From Brumimicrobium sp035497735 (GTDB lineage Bacteria > Bacteroidota > Bacteroidia > Flavobacteriales_D > Crocinitomicaceae), in the NCBI GenBank assembly GCA_035497735.1, contig DATJCX010000064.1, positions 1 through 54,594 of the forward strand: DNA of 54,594 bases, given 5' to 3'. Positions 32,290-41,157 of the stretch are shown piece after piece. Every line of letters begins with the position of its first letter. The first letter of the stretch is position 1. The position numbers and the translations under genes are program-made. The notes under the pieces are model-generated. The model saw only the letters and a program-made list of their open reading frames with translations, did not search any database and was not told the origin of the DNA.

Positions 32290-34398
32290 TTAAGCTGTAA
32301 TATTTCCTTTAATTTTCGCAACTACTTCGTCAGCAATATTCTTTGGACAAACGTCGTAGTGAGAGAACTCCATTGTAGAAGTTGCTCTACCTGAAGAAAG
32401 CGTTCTTAATGTAGTAACGTAACCGAACATTTCAGATAATGGAACAGTAGCCTTAACCACTTTCGCACCTGAACGATCGTCCATTCCTTGCATTTGACCA
32501 CGTCTTCTATTCAAGTCACCAACAACATCCCCCATATTTTCTTCTGGAGTAACTACTTCTAATTTCATCAACGGCTCTAACAACTCTGGGCGAGCTTTAG
32601 GAAGAGCTTCACGATAAGCCATCTTAGCAGCTAATTCGAAAGATAATGAGTCAGAGTCAACCGCGTGGTAAGAACCATCTAGTAACTCAACTACTAATGA
32701 ATCAACTGGGTATCCAGCTAAAACACCATGCTTCATTGCTTCTTTGAATCCTTTTTCTACTGAAGGGATATATTCTCTTGGAACGTTACCACCTTTAATA
32801 CTGTTGATAAACTCAAGACCAGTCTTAGTATCGTCAGTTTGTGGACTGATTTTAACAAGAATGTCAGCGAATTTACCACGACCACCAGATTGTTTCTTGT
32901 AAACCTCTCTATGTTCAACAGAAGCAGAAATTTGTTCTTTATAAGATACTTGTGGCTCACCTTCGTTCACCTCAACTTTAAATTCACGCTTTAAACGCTC
33001 AATTAAAACCTCCAAGTGTAACTCTCCCATTCCTGAGATAACAGTTTGACCAGTCTCATCGTTTGAAGAAACTTGGAAAGTTGGATCCTCTTCAGATAAT
33101 TTATTTAATCCGTTTGATAATCTATCAACGTCCGCCTTAGTTTTTGGCTCAATAGCGATACCAATAACTGGTTCTGGGAATGACATTGACTCAAGAACGA
33201 TTGGGTGTTTTTCATCACACAATGTATCACCTGTACGAATATCTTTAAATCCTACAGCAGCTCCAATATCACCAGCCTCTAATACTTCGATAGAGTTTTG
33301 TTTACTTGAGTGCATTTGAAACAAACGTGAAATACGTTCTTTCTTTTCTGTACGTGTATTAAATACGTATGAACCAGCCTCAATTTTACCTGAGTAAGTT
33401 CTAACGAAACATAAACGTCCTACGAATGGGTCAGTTGCAATCTTAAATGCTAATGCAGCAGTCGGCTCACTAACTGATGGTTTTCTAATTTCAGGTTCAC
33501 CCGTATCAGGGTTTGTTCCTTCAATCCCTTCTACGTCTAATGGAGAAGGTAGAAACGCCATAACTGCATCCAATAATTTTTGAACACCTTTATTTTTGAA
33601 AGATGATCCACATAAAATTGGATTAATGCTCATGTTGATAGTTGCAACACGAATAGCAGCCATAATTTCATCAGATGTAATTGACGCTGGATCTTCAAAG
33701 AATTTCTCCATCAAAGTGTCATCAGATTCAGCAACCGCTTCGATTAAGTTGTTTCTGTATTCTTCAACTTGCTCTAACATATCATCTGGCATATCGATTT
33801 CTCTGTATGTCATACCGAAGTCATCAGCATCCCATGTGATAGCTTTGTTAGTAATCAAGTCAACAACTCCCATGAAAGTATCTTCCGATCCAATAGGTAA
33901 AACTAATGGAACTGGATTACCTCCTAATCTTTCTTTAATCTGTGCGATAGTACCATAAAAATCTGCTCCAGCACGGTCCATTTTATTAATGAAACCTAAT
34001 CTTGGAACACCGTACTTATCAGCTTGTCTCCAAACAGTTTCTGATTGAGGCTCAACACCTGATGCAGCACAGAATAATGCTACAGCACCGTCAAGAACAC
34101 GTAAAGAACGCTCAACCTCTACTGTAAAGTCAACGTGACCTGGAGTATCAATAATATTAATTTTGTATTGTTCGTCATTATATGTCCAGAATGCGGTCGT
34201 AGCAGCAGAAGTAATTGTAATACCTCTTTCTTGCTCCTGATCCATCCAGTCCATAACAGCTGAACCATCATGCGTCTCACCAAGTTTATGGCTAATTCCT
34301 GTGTAAAACAAGATTCTTTCAGTAGTTGTTGTTTTACCAGCATCTACGTGAGCCATAATCCCAATGTTTCTTGTATATTTTAAATCTCTTTTTGACAT
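32290..34398 (-). CDS. fusA: Elongation factor G
   Basis: EF-G is the translocase GTPase of elongation and, with RRF, of ribosome recycling. The 702 residues show G1 AHVDAGKTTTTERILFYTG (about 16-34), G3 DTPGHVDF and G4 NKMDRAGADF, then domains II-V, including GMGELHLEVLIERLKREFKV and the domain IV block GGRGKFADILVKI. It lies between rpsG and rpsJ. No tuf gene follows it. Confidence 0.98.
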   Translation of the reverse strand: MSKRDLKYTRNIGIMAHVDAGKTTTTERILFYTGISHKLGETHDGSAVMDWMDQEQERGITITSAATTAFWTYNDEQYKINIIDTPGHVDFTVEVERSLRVLDGAVALFCAASGVEPQSETVWRQADKYGVPRLGFINKMDRAGADFYGTIAQIKERLGGNPVPLVLPIGSEDTFMGVVDLITNKAITWDADDFGMTYREIDMPDDMLEQVEEYRNNLIEAVAESDDTLMEKFFEDPASITSDEIMAAIRVATINMSINPILCGSSFKNKGVQKLLDAVMAFLPSPLDVEGIEGTNPDTGEPEIRKPSVSEPTAALAFKIATDPFVGRLCFVRTYSGKIEAGSYVFNTRTEKKERISRLFQMHSSKQNSIEVLEAGDIGAAVGFKDIRTGDTLCDEKHPIVLESMSFPEPVIGIAIEPKTKADVDRLSNGLNKLSEEDPTFQVSSNDETGQTVISGMGELHLEVLIERLKREFKVEVNEGEPQVSYKEQISASVEHREVYKKQSGGRGKFADILVKISPQTDDTKTGLEFINSIKGGNVPREYIPSVEKGFKEAMKHGVLAGYPVDSLVVELLDGSYHAVDSDSLSFELAAKMAYREALPKARPELLEPLMKLEVVTPEENMGDVVGDLNRRRGQMQGMDDRSGAKVVKATVPLSEMFGYVTTLRTLSSGRATSTMEFSHYDVCPKNIADEVVAKIKGNITA

Positions 34399-34410
34399 AA
34401 TATTTAATTT

Positions 34411-34881
34411 TTAGAATCTAAAGTGTGAGAATGCTTTGTTAGCCTCCGCCATTCTTAAAGTATCTTCTTTCTTTTTGAAAGCAGCACCTTCTTCTTTAGA
34501 AGCCGCAATTAACTCATTCGCTAAACGCATCGCCATAGTCTTCTCGTTACGTCTACGTGCAAAAGTAATCATCCACTTCATAGCTAATGATTGCTTTCTA
34601 CCTTCACGAACTGGAGTAGGAATTTGGAAAGTTGCACCTCCAACACGACGGCTTCTAACCTCTACGCTCGGTGTAATATTCTCTAGTGCTTTTTTAAACA
34701 CATCAATTCCTGCTTGTCCTTCAAGTTTTTGCTCTATAATTTCAATTGAATCATAGAAAATCTTGAACGCTAAACTTTTCTTACCGTCAAGCATTAAGTT
34801 GTTTACAAACTTAGTTACTTGTTTATCATTGAACCTTGGATCTGGAAGGATTTCAATTTTTTTCGCTTTTCTTCTTCTCAT
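34411..34881 (-). CDS. rpsG: 30S ribosomal protein S7
   Basis: S7 is a primary assembly protein of the 30S head, beside the E site. The 156 residues include LPDPRFNDKQVTKFVNNLML-like LPDPRFNDKQVTKFVNN, SVEVRSRRVGGATFQIPTPV and MAMRLANELIAASKEEGAAF. It is 2 bp after rpsL, as in the usual str operon. Confidence 0.98.
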   Translation of the reverse strand: MRRRKAKKIEILPDPRFNDKQVTKFVNNLMLDGKKSLAFKIFYDSIEIIEQKLEGQAGIDVFKKALENITPSVEVRSRRVGGATFQIPTPVREGRKQSLAMKWMITFARRRNEKTMAMRLANELIAASKEEGAAFKKKEDTLRMAEANKAFSHFRF

Positions 34882-34883
34882 GA

Positions 34884-35264
34884 TTACTTTTTAGCTTTTG
34901 GACGTTTAGTACCATATTTAGATCTACGTTGAGTTCTTCCCTCAACACCCGCAGTGTCTTCTGCACCACGAACGATGTGATAACGCACACCTGGAAGGTC
35001 TTTTACTCTACCACCACGAACTAACACCATAGAGTGCTCCTGTAAGTTGTGTCCTTCTCCTCCAATGTAAGCATTCACCTCTTTACCATTTGTCAAACGA
35101 ACTCTGGCTACCTTTCTCATTGCCGAATTTGGCTTCTTAGGTGTAGTGGTGTACACACGCACACATACTCCTTTCCTCTGCGGACAAGAATCAAGTGCAG
35201 CTGACTTGGTCTTCTTTACCGGGGCTGTTCTGCCTTTACGAACTAATTGCTGAATAGTTGGCAT
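34884..35264 (-). CDS. rpsL: 30S ribosomal protein S12
   Basis: S12 is part of the decoding centre. The 126 residues begin MPTIQQLVRKGRTAPVKKTK and include CVRVYTTTPKKPNSAMRKVA and GRVKDLPGVRYHIVRGAEDT. The lysines in TPKKPNS and GRVKDLPG, where streptomycin-resistance mutations arise, are the wild-type residues. It is the first gene of the superoperon, about 60 bp behind a good promoter. Confidence 0.98.
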   Translation of the reverse strand: MPTIQQLVRKGRTAPVKKTKSAALDSCPQRKGVCVRVYTTTPKKPNSAMRKVARVRLTNGKEVNAYIGGEGHNLQEHSMVLVRGGRVKDLPGVRYHIVRGAEDTAGVEGRTQRRSKYGTKRPKAKK

Positions 35265-35323
35265 ACTTTTATTTTAAATTATTAATAAATACAATTTTAC
35301 CTCTAAATACACTTAGAGGGGTG

Positions 35324-35352
35324 CAAAGGTAGATATAAAAAATTAAATTCCA
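35324..35352 (-). promoter_or_regulatory. Promoter of the str-S10-spc-alpha superoperon
   Basis: The minus strand reads TACCTTTG (complement of 35324-35331), a good -7 element, with TTGG (35349-35352) 17 bp upstream as a -33 candidate. It lies about 60 bp before rpsL and is the only clear promoter seen for the 32 genes. Confidence 0.65.
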
Positions 35353-35687
35353 ATTATATTTTGAGAAAAATGTTGATTTTTAACACTCAAGCGTTAAAAA
35401 GTATTTTTCTTAAGGTGATAGGTTGAAACAAAAACTTAATAAAACATCGTTTTCTTTGTGCTTCAAAAGTAAAGTAAATATAGTTTAAACAATCTTTATA
35501 TGTCAACTTTATTTTAAATTTCTCATAAAATCATGCTTTAATTTTTTTTTAAAACCTTTTCATAGAAAAAAACTATTCAAATGAAGTTAAACACACCTAC
35601 TTTCACCGTTTAAACCGTTTAATACCTTAGAATAGAAACGTTCAATAAAAATTCTAATGTTTCCTTTAAATAATAGTCCTAACTTTC
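35353..35687. other. Divergent intergenic region between rpsL and the helicase gene
   Basis: This AT-rich stretch of about 330 bp separates the superoperon promoter from the helicase promoter. No gene, RNA or repeat was recognised in it. Confidence 0.5.
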
Positions 35688-35695
35688 TATCTTTG
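35688..35695 (+). promoter_or_regulatory. Helicase gene promoter, nearly on the start codon
   Basis: TATCTTTG ends five bases before the ATG at 35701. With the usual spacing the transcript would begin at or beside the A of the ATG, so the mRNA would be leaderless or nearly so. No ribosome binding site can fit. Confidence 0.6.
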
Positions 35696-35700
35696 TTTTT

Positions 35701-38004
35701 ATGGGATATCTTGAAAAACTAAATGAAAGCCAACGGCTGGCTGTAGAGAATATAAATGGTCCAATGATGGTGATTGCTGGAGCAGGCTCTGGAAAGACGC
35801 GTGTTCTTACCTATAGAATTGCACACCTTATCAATTCGGGAGTAGATCCATTTAACATCTTAGCATTGACCTTTACCAACAAAGCGGCAAAGGAAATGAA
35901 AGACAGAATTAACCAAATCGTTGGGGGAACAGAAGCAATGAATATTTCTATGGGAACATTCCACTCTGTCTTCGCTAGAATTTTACGATACAATGCAGAA
36001 AAATTAGGATATCCTTCTAATTTTACGATATACGATACACAGGACACCAAAAGTTTACTTAAAACAATCATCAAGGAATTTGGATTGGACGACAAGGTGT
36101 ACAAACCCAATAATGTTTACGGAAGAATCTCAAGCGCAAAGAATAATTTAATTTCTCCTGCCGCTTACGAGGACAACGTCAACATAATGTCAGAAGATGC
36201 GATTTCCCAAAAACCAGAATTGTATAGAATATATAAGGAGTACCAAAGTAGATGTTTTAAGGCTGGAGCAATGGACTTCGATGACTTGCTTTTCCAGACA
36301 AACGTTTTACTCAGAGACTTTCCAGATGTTTTGCATGTTTACCAAAATAAATTTAAATACATTCTCGTGGATGAGTATCAGGATACAAACTATTCCCAGT
36401 ACCTTATCGTTAAAAAACTTGCCGCCATTTTTGAAAACATATGTGTAGTTGGAGATGATGCACAGAGTATATATTCATTCCGTGGAGCAAACGTTGAAAA
36501 TATTCTTAACTTCAAAAAAGACTATCCAGATTACAAGTTATTTAAATTAGAGCAAAACTATAGAAGTACCAATACAATAGTAAAGGCAGCCAATAGTATC
36601 ATCAAACATAATAAAGACCAGATTCAAAAAGAAGTTTGGACGCACAATGTCGAAGGTGATAAAATCAATGTGATTCGCTGTTTAACAGATAATGAAGAAG
36701 GTAGAATTATTGCCAATAAAATTTTCTCAACTAAGCAACAAGAAGGTTTAGAGTTTAAAGATTTTGCTATATTATATAGAACAAATGCACAATCTCGTTC
36801 ATTTGAGGAAGCCTTAAGGAAGTTAAGTATACCTTATAAGATATATGGAGGTCTATCCTTCTACCAAAGAAAGGAAATCAAGGACATCATCGCCTACTTT
36901 AGATTGACGATTAATCCGAAAGATGAGGAAGCATTGATGAGGGTTATCAATTATCCAAAAAGAGGAATTGGTGCTACTTCGTTAGAGTCAGTTTCATTAG
37001 CAGCACGACAATACGATGTTGCTATTTGGGATGTTATTTCTGACTTTGACAGATTCCCTGTTAACATCAATACAGGAACGAAAAATAAAATCACTCAGTT
37101 TGTAAACAAAATAAAGGATTATTCCTTAATGCATGAAGTTGTTCCTGCTGATGAATTAGCCAATAAGATAGCGCAGTCTTCTGGAATCATGAAGGATTTA
37201 TATGACGACAAGTCTCCTGAAGGAGTAGCTCGATATGAAAACATTCAAGAATTATTAGCCGGGATAAAGGGCTTCTCAGCTCAGCAAGAGGAAAAACAAG
37301 AAATAGGACATTTGAGTGACTTCCTTATTGACGTAGCATTATTAACAGATGCCGATACCGAAAAAGAGGAAGATGTAAATACCGTTTCTCTAATGTCTAT
37401 TCACGCAGCAAAGGGACTTGAGTTTCCACACGTATATGTTGTTGGATTGGAGGAGAATTTATTCCCTTCTCAATTTTCTCTAACATCTAGAGCAGAATTA
37501 GAGGAAGAGCGAAGATTGTTCTATGTTGCCATTACACGAGCGGAAAAAAACTGTACCATCTCTTACGTAACGAGTAGATACCGTTGGGGACAATTAATAA
37601 CGGCTGAACCAAGTAGGTTTATATCTGAAATTGATAAAGAGTTTATAACACATGAGAATGAAATTAGAGGTGGCTCAGGTGGTAGATCTTTAAGTGGCTA
37701 CCAACGTCCTTCAATTGAGAAGTCGGCAAGTTCAAGCTTTGGTAAAAATCCGAGCCCTGCTCCAACAAGAAACTTGATTCCTTTAAAGAAAACAAGTTCT
37801 GGTGCAGTTTCCTTATCTCGTGCTGAATCAAAAGGTTCATCTGTTAAGGAAGGTGACAACGTTGAGCACGATAGATTCGGAAAAGGTAAAGTACTTAAGG
37901 TGGTTGGACAAGGTCAAGATCAAAAAGCAGAAGTGTTTTTCCCTACACATGGTAGGAAAATGCTAATATTAAGATTCGCAAAACTTACCGTAACTAACGA
38001 ATAA
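35701..38004 (+). CDS. ATP-dependent DNA helicase, UvrD/PcrA type
   Basis: This 767-residue superfamily 1A 3'-5' helicase acts in repair and in clearing proteins from DNA. All motifs are present: Walker A AGAGSGKTRVLTYRI (about 26-40), LTFTNKAAKEMKDR, Walker B VDEYQDTN, VVGDDAQSIYSFRGA, the EQNYRSTNTI block, MSIHAAKGLEFPHVYVVGLE and VAITRAEK. The C-terminal 60 residues (VEHDRFGKGKVLKVVGQG) form the PcrA/UvrD Tudor-like domain that contacts RNA polymerase. UvrD and PcrA cannot be told apart here. It has its own promoter, overlapping its start, and a strong terminator. Confidence 0.96.
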   Translation: MGYLEKLNESQRLAVENINGPMMVIAGAGSGKTRVLTYRIAHLINSGVDPFNILALTFTNKAAKEMKDRINQIVGGTEAMNISMGTFHSVFARILRYNAEKLGYPSNFTIYDTQDTKSLLKTIIKEFGLDDKVYKPNNVYGRISSAKNNLISPAAYEDNVNIMSEDAISQKPELYRIYKEYQSRCFKAGAMDFDDLLFQTNVLLRDFPDVLHVYQNKFKYILVDEYQDTNYSQYLIVKKLAAIFENICVVGDDAQSIYSFRGANVENILNFKKDYPDYKLFKLEQNYRSTNTIVKAANSIIKHNKDQIQKEVWTHNVEGDKINVIRCLTDNEEGRIIANKIFSTKQQEGLEFKDFAILYRTNAQSRSFEEALRKLSIPYKIYGGLSFYQRKEIKDIIAYFRLTINPKDEEALMRVINYPKRGIGATSLESVSLAARQYDVAIWDVISDFDRFPVNINTGTKNKITQFVNKIKDYSLMHEVVPADELANKIAQSSGIMKDLYDDKSPEGVARYENIQELLAGIKGFSAQQEEKQEIGHLSDFLIDVALLTDADTEKEEDVNTVSLMSIHAAKGLEFPHVYVVGLEENLFPSQFSLTSRAELEEERRLFYVAITRAEKNCTISYVTSRYRWGQLITAEPSRFISEIDKEFITHENEIRGGSGGRSLSGYQRPSIEKSASSSFGKNPSPAPTRNLIPLKKTSSGAVSLSRAESKGSSVKEGDNVEHDRFGKGKVLKVVGQGQDQKAEVFFPTHGRKMLILRFAKLTVTNE

Positions 38005-38023
38005 AAGCAAAGTATTATAAAAC

Positions 38024-38052
38024 AAAAAACGACTCATTTGAGTCGTTTTTTT
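38024..38052. terminator. Terminator between the helicase gene and the convergent TPR/PD40 gene
   Basis: AACGACTCA and TGAGTCGTT form a stem with A and T runs on each side, so it can work in both directions between two convergent genes. Confidence 0.85.
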
Positions 38053-38085
38053 TATGCTTAATATTTTCAATTAGTCTTTCACAGA

Positions 38086-39453
38086 CTAAGGAATCTTCCA
38101 TCCTTTAAGAAGGATTTCGTAAATGTCCATACTCGCTTTATCACCTTCGATGTGATAAGTAGATAAGAATGCTTTTTCAAACTCTGGGTAGTATCTAAAG
38201 AATACATCATCGTTTACAGTGTTGAAGTTCGGTCCTAAGTTTCTTGGGTCTGACCAAGTGTTTCCTAAATTCTCAGTTACATAAATATCATATCCCCCCA
38301 TTCCTTTTCTACTATCAGAAGAGAAGAATAAGTATCTTCCATCAGCTGTGATAAATGGAGTTGTTTCGTTACCTGGCGTATTTACGTTCATCGGCAATTT
38401 CTTAGCTGTCCCCCACTTTCTTCCTTCTTTGGTAACCACATAAATATCAGACTTCGTTTTCATTCCATCTCTATCACTTACGAAGTACATTGTATTACCA
38501 TCTGCAGTTAAGGTTGGTGAACCATCAAAGAAAGTTGTATTAATCGTTTTATTTTTAATTGGCTTTGGCGTTGACCATCTCCCCTCTTCAGTTTTTTCAG
38601 ATACACAGATGTCAGAACTTTTTGTTGTTTTTTTAATATCTAAAACTGAAGTATTCACAGTTAAGTAAGCAGTCATTCCATCTGCTGTCAAATGTCCAAT
38701 CGCATCAAACCCTTCAGAGTTCATTCTTTCGATATCGTTTGTTGGATCCCCCCAATCTTCTCTATCTTCTCTCCAGTTAGCAACATATACATCTTCAAAA
38801 TATCTTTGGTCGTCTGGATTCAAGTTTCCACCCTTAGTATCTGGTCTTCTAGAAACAAAGTAAAACTCTTTTCCATCAGCAGAAAGGAAAGGTGCGTAAT
38901 CATCGTAACCTGAATTGATAAAGTCATTCATCAATTCTTTTGAATACTTTAATTCTTCCTTTGAAACAGAAATAGCATATTCCACTTCCTCCATCTTCTG
39001 ACGTAAGTTGTATGCATTCTTTTTAGCAACAGACAATTGAATTTCTGCTAGATTGTAGTTCATACGCGCGCTATCCAGAATCCCCTGTCTATGGTAAGCC
39101 TTCGCAAGTAAGAAAAACACGTCTCCATCTGTCGCCTTACTTAAAGCTTCAGCAATTTTACCATATCTCAAAGCATACCCATAATTATCTAAAGCATAAT
39201 GTGCCTCACCAATCCAGTAAGCTGCTTTATGGTTGTACTTGTCTCTAACAAAAGCTTCTCTAAATCTTCTCAAAGCATCGCGAGTTTTACCTTGGTCAAT
39301 TGCTTTTCTTCCCTCATCAATTAAGTAAACTGCCGCAATTTTATCAGCAACTGAGGAACTAGAATCCGTTGGCAATGGGTTTTTCACCTCACTAGCAAAA
39401 GAGTTTGCGCTTGTTAAAAGCACACCAAATAAAAAGGTATAAATTAGTTTCAT
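38086..39453 (-). CDS. Secreted TPR and PD40 (WD40-like) repeat protein
   Basis: The protein has 455 residues. A signal peptide (about 1-20, LLTSANSFA) is followed by two or three TPR-like helix pairs (about 40-150, e.g. GKTRDALRRFREAFVRDKYN). A beta-propeller then runs over residues 185-440 built of PD40 repeats: APFLSADGKEFYFVSRRPD, GSPTLTADGNTMYFVSDRDG and TPFITADGRYLFFSSDSRKG. The layout resembles envelope proteins such as PorE of the Bacteroidota T9SS, but the C-terminal OmpA domain of those is absent. It should be periplasmic or outer-membrane associated. A -7 element (39504-39511) gives it a promoter of its own. Confidence 0.88.
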   Translation of the reverse strand: MKLIYTFLFGVLLTSANSFASEVKNPLPTDSSSSVADKIAAVYLIDEGRKAIDQGKTRDALRRFREAFVRDKYNHKAAYWIGEAHYALDNYGYALRYGKIAEALSKATDGDVFFLLAKAYHRQGILDSARMNYNLAEIQLSVAKKNAYNLRQKMEEVEYAISVSKEELKYSKELMNDFINSGYDDYAPFLSADGKEFYFVSRRPDTKGGNLNPDDQRYFEDVYVANWREDREDWGDPTNDIERMNSEGFDAIGHLTADGMTAYLTVNTSVLDIKKTTKSSDICVSEKTEEGRWSTPKPIKNKTINTTFFDGSPTLTADGNTMYFVSDRDGMKTKSDIYVVTKEGRKWGTAKKLPMNVNTPGNETTPFITADGRYLFFSSDSRKGMGGYDIYVTENLGNTWSDPRNLGPNFNTVNDDVFFRYYPEFEKAFLSTYHIEGDKASMDIYEILLKGWKIP

Positions 39454-39503
39454 AAATCTATATTAAATTAAAGTGATTTCAAAATCAACACTATAATAAG
39501 CAG

Positions 39504-39511
39504 CAAAGATA
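39504..39511 (-). promoter_or_regulatory. Promoter -7 element of the TPR/PD40 gene
   Basis: The minus strand reads TATCTTTG, about 50 bp before the start codon. It is part of a small inverted repeat, GCAAAG-ATAAAA-CTTTGC. Confidence 0.5.
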
Positions 39512-39654
39512 AAACTTTGCATCTATCTACCATAAATTTCGTACCAAAATTAAAAATTAAGCTTTTGAATACTACAATATAGTGATATTTCGCCTACATT
39601 TATAGGTAATCGGTAAAAATAAAGCACTAAAATAAAATTTCCTAAACGAATTCT

Positions 39655-39662
39655 TATCTTTG
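39655..39662 (+). promoter_or_regulatory. purB promoter -7 element
   Basis: TATCTTTG lies 28 bp before the purB ATG. No good -33 element is visible. Confidence 0.5.
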
Positions 39663-39690
39663 CTCTTTTCATTATTAATAAAATACGGTT

Positions 39691-41034
39691 ATGGAATTAA
39701 ATTCACTTACAGCTATTTCTCCAATCGATGGTAGATACAGAAGAAGAGTCCAAGAATTATCAGCTTATTTTTCTGAATATGCATTGATTAAATACAGAGT
39801 GCTTGTTGAAATCGAGTATATCATAGCATTAGCGAATAGTGAAATTTTACCTTTAGCAGACTTCCCTGAAAGTAGTTTTGACAAATTGCGTGCGGTTTAC
39901 CAAAACTTCACAGAAGAAGATGCACTAACAATCAAAGCGACTGAACGTGTAACCAATCACGACGTTAAAGCTGTAGAGTATTTTGTTAAAGAAAAAATGG
40001 AACTTTTGGATTTAGGCCAGTATGTGGAATTTATCCATTTCGGTCTAACTTCCCAAGACATCAACAACACCGCTTATCCGCTTATGGTAAAAGAGGCTGT
40101 TGAAAAAGTATATATTCCAGAGTTATTAGCAGTATTAGACATATTAAAACAATATTCTGAAGATTGGAAAGATGTCCCTATGCTGTCAAGAACCCATGGT
40201 CAGCCGGCAACTCCAACAAGATTAGGAAAGGAAATATATGTTTTTCATGAACGATTAACGATTCAGTTAAAGCAATTGAAAGCAGTTCCTTTTTCTGCTA
40301 AATTTGGTGGAGCAACAGGAGGATTAAATGCACACTACGTTGCTTTCCCTAATAAAGACTGGGTTAACTTCGCGAATCAATTCGTAGAAAAACACCTTGG
40401 TCTAACAAGAAGTCAAACGACAACACAGATTGAACATTATGACAATTTAGCTGCACTATTCGATGCTATGAAGCGTATCAACAATATTCTTCTTGATTTG
40501 AGCAGAGATATGTGGACCTATATTTCTATGGAATATTTCAAACAGAAGTTAAAAGAAGGAGAAATTGGTTCTAGTGCCATGCCACACAAAGTAAATCCTA
40601 TCGATTTTGAGAATGCAGAAGGGAATTTAGGAATGGCATCAGCAATGCTTGAACATTTCTCAGCTAAACTGCCAATTTCTAGATTACAAAGAGACCTATC
40701 AGACTCTACAGTTTTAAGAAACCTAGGCGTACCTATCGCACATGCGGTGATTGCATTCAAGTCAACACAAACAGGTTTAAATAAGTTACTTTTAAACAAA
40801 GCAGCTTTTGAGGAAGACTTGGAGAATAACTGGGCGGTTGTAGCGGAAGCGATTCAAACTATTTTGAGAAGAGAAAAATATCCAAAGCCTTACGAAGCAT
40901 TAAAAGATTTAACCAGAGTAAATACAAAAATCACAAAGGAAATCGTACATCAATTCATCGATGGTTTAAATACAAATGAGGAAGTAAAACAAGAATTAAA
41001 ACAAATCTCTCCGCATAACTTTACAGGATTTTAA
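39691..41034 (+). CDS. purB: Adenylosuccinate lyase
   Basis: PurB cleaves SAICAR in purine synthesis and adenylosuccinate in AMP synthesis, releasing fumarate. The 447 residues contain the catalytic regions FGLTSQDINNTAYP, SRTHGQPATPTRLGKE (with the catalytic His), and the flexible signature loop GSSAMPHKVNPIDFENAEGN (with the catalytic Ser). The N-terminus (LTAISPIDGRYRRRVQELSA) is of the E. coli type. It has its own promoter. The next gene starts 124 bp on and is probably separately transcribed. Confidence 0.97.
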   Translation: MELNSLTAISPIDGRYRRRVQELSAYFSEYALIKYRVLVEIEYIIALANSEILPLADFPESSFDKLRAVYQNFTEEDALTIKATERVTNHDVKAVEYFVKEKMELLDLGQYVEFIHFGLTSQDINNTAYPLMVKEAVEKVYIPELLAVLDILKQYSEDWKDVPMLSRTHGQPATPTRLGKEIYVFHERLTIQLKQLKAVPFSAKFGGATGGLNAHYVAFPNKDWVNFANQFVEKHLGLTRSQTTTQIEHYDNLAALFDAMKRINNILLDLSRDMWTYISMEYFKQKLKEGEIGSSAMPHKVNPIDFENAEGNLGMASAMLEHFSAKLPISRLQRDLSDSTVLRNLGVPIAHAVIAFKSTQTGLNKLLLNKAAFEEDLENNWAVVAEAIQTILRREKYPKPYEALKDLTRVNTKITKEIVHQFIDGLNTNEEVKQELKQISPHNFTGF

Positions 41035-41157
41035 TTTGCAAGGAGACGATCAAAGAAGGTCAGTGAAAGAGATGAATACTTTAATTCATAAAGACTTTAC
41101 ATAATTTACAGATATTTTTTACGTTATTGTAATACATTTTAAGGTTAACTTCACAAG

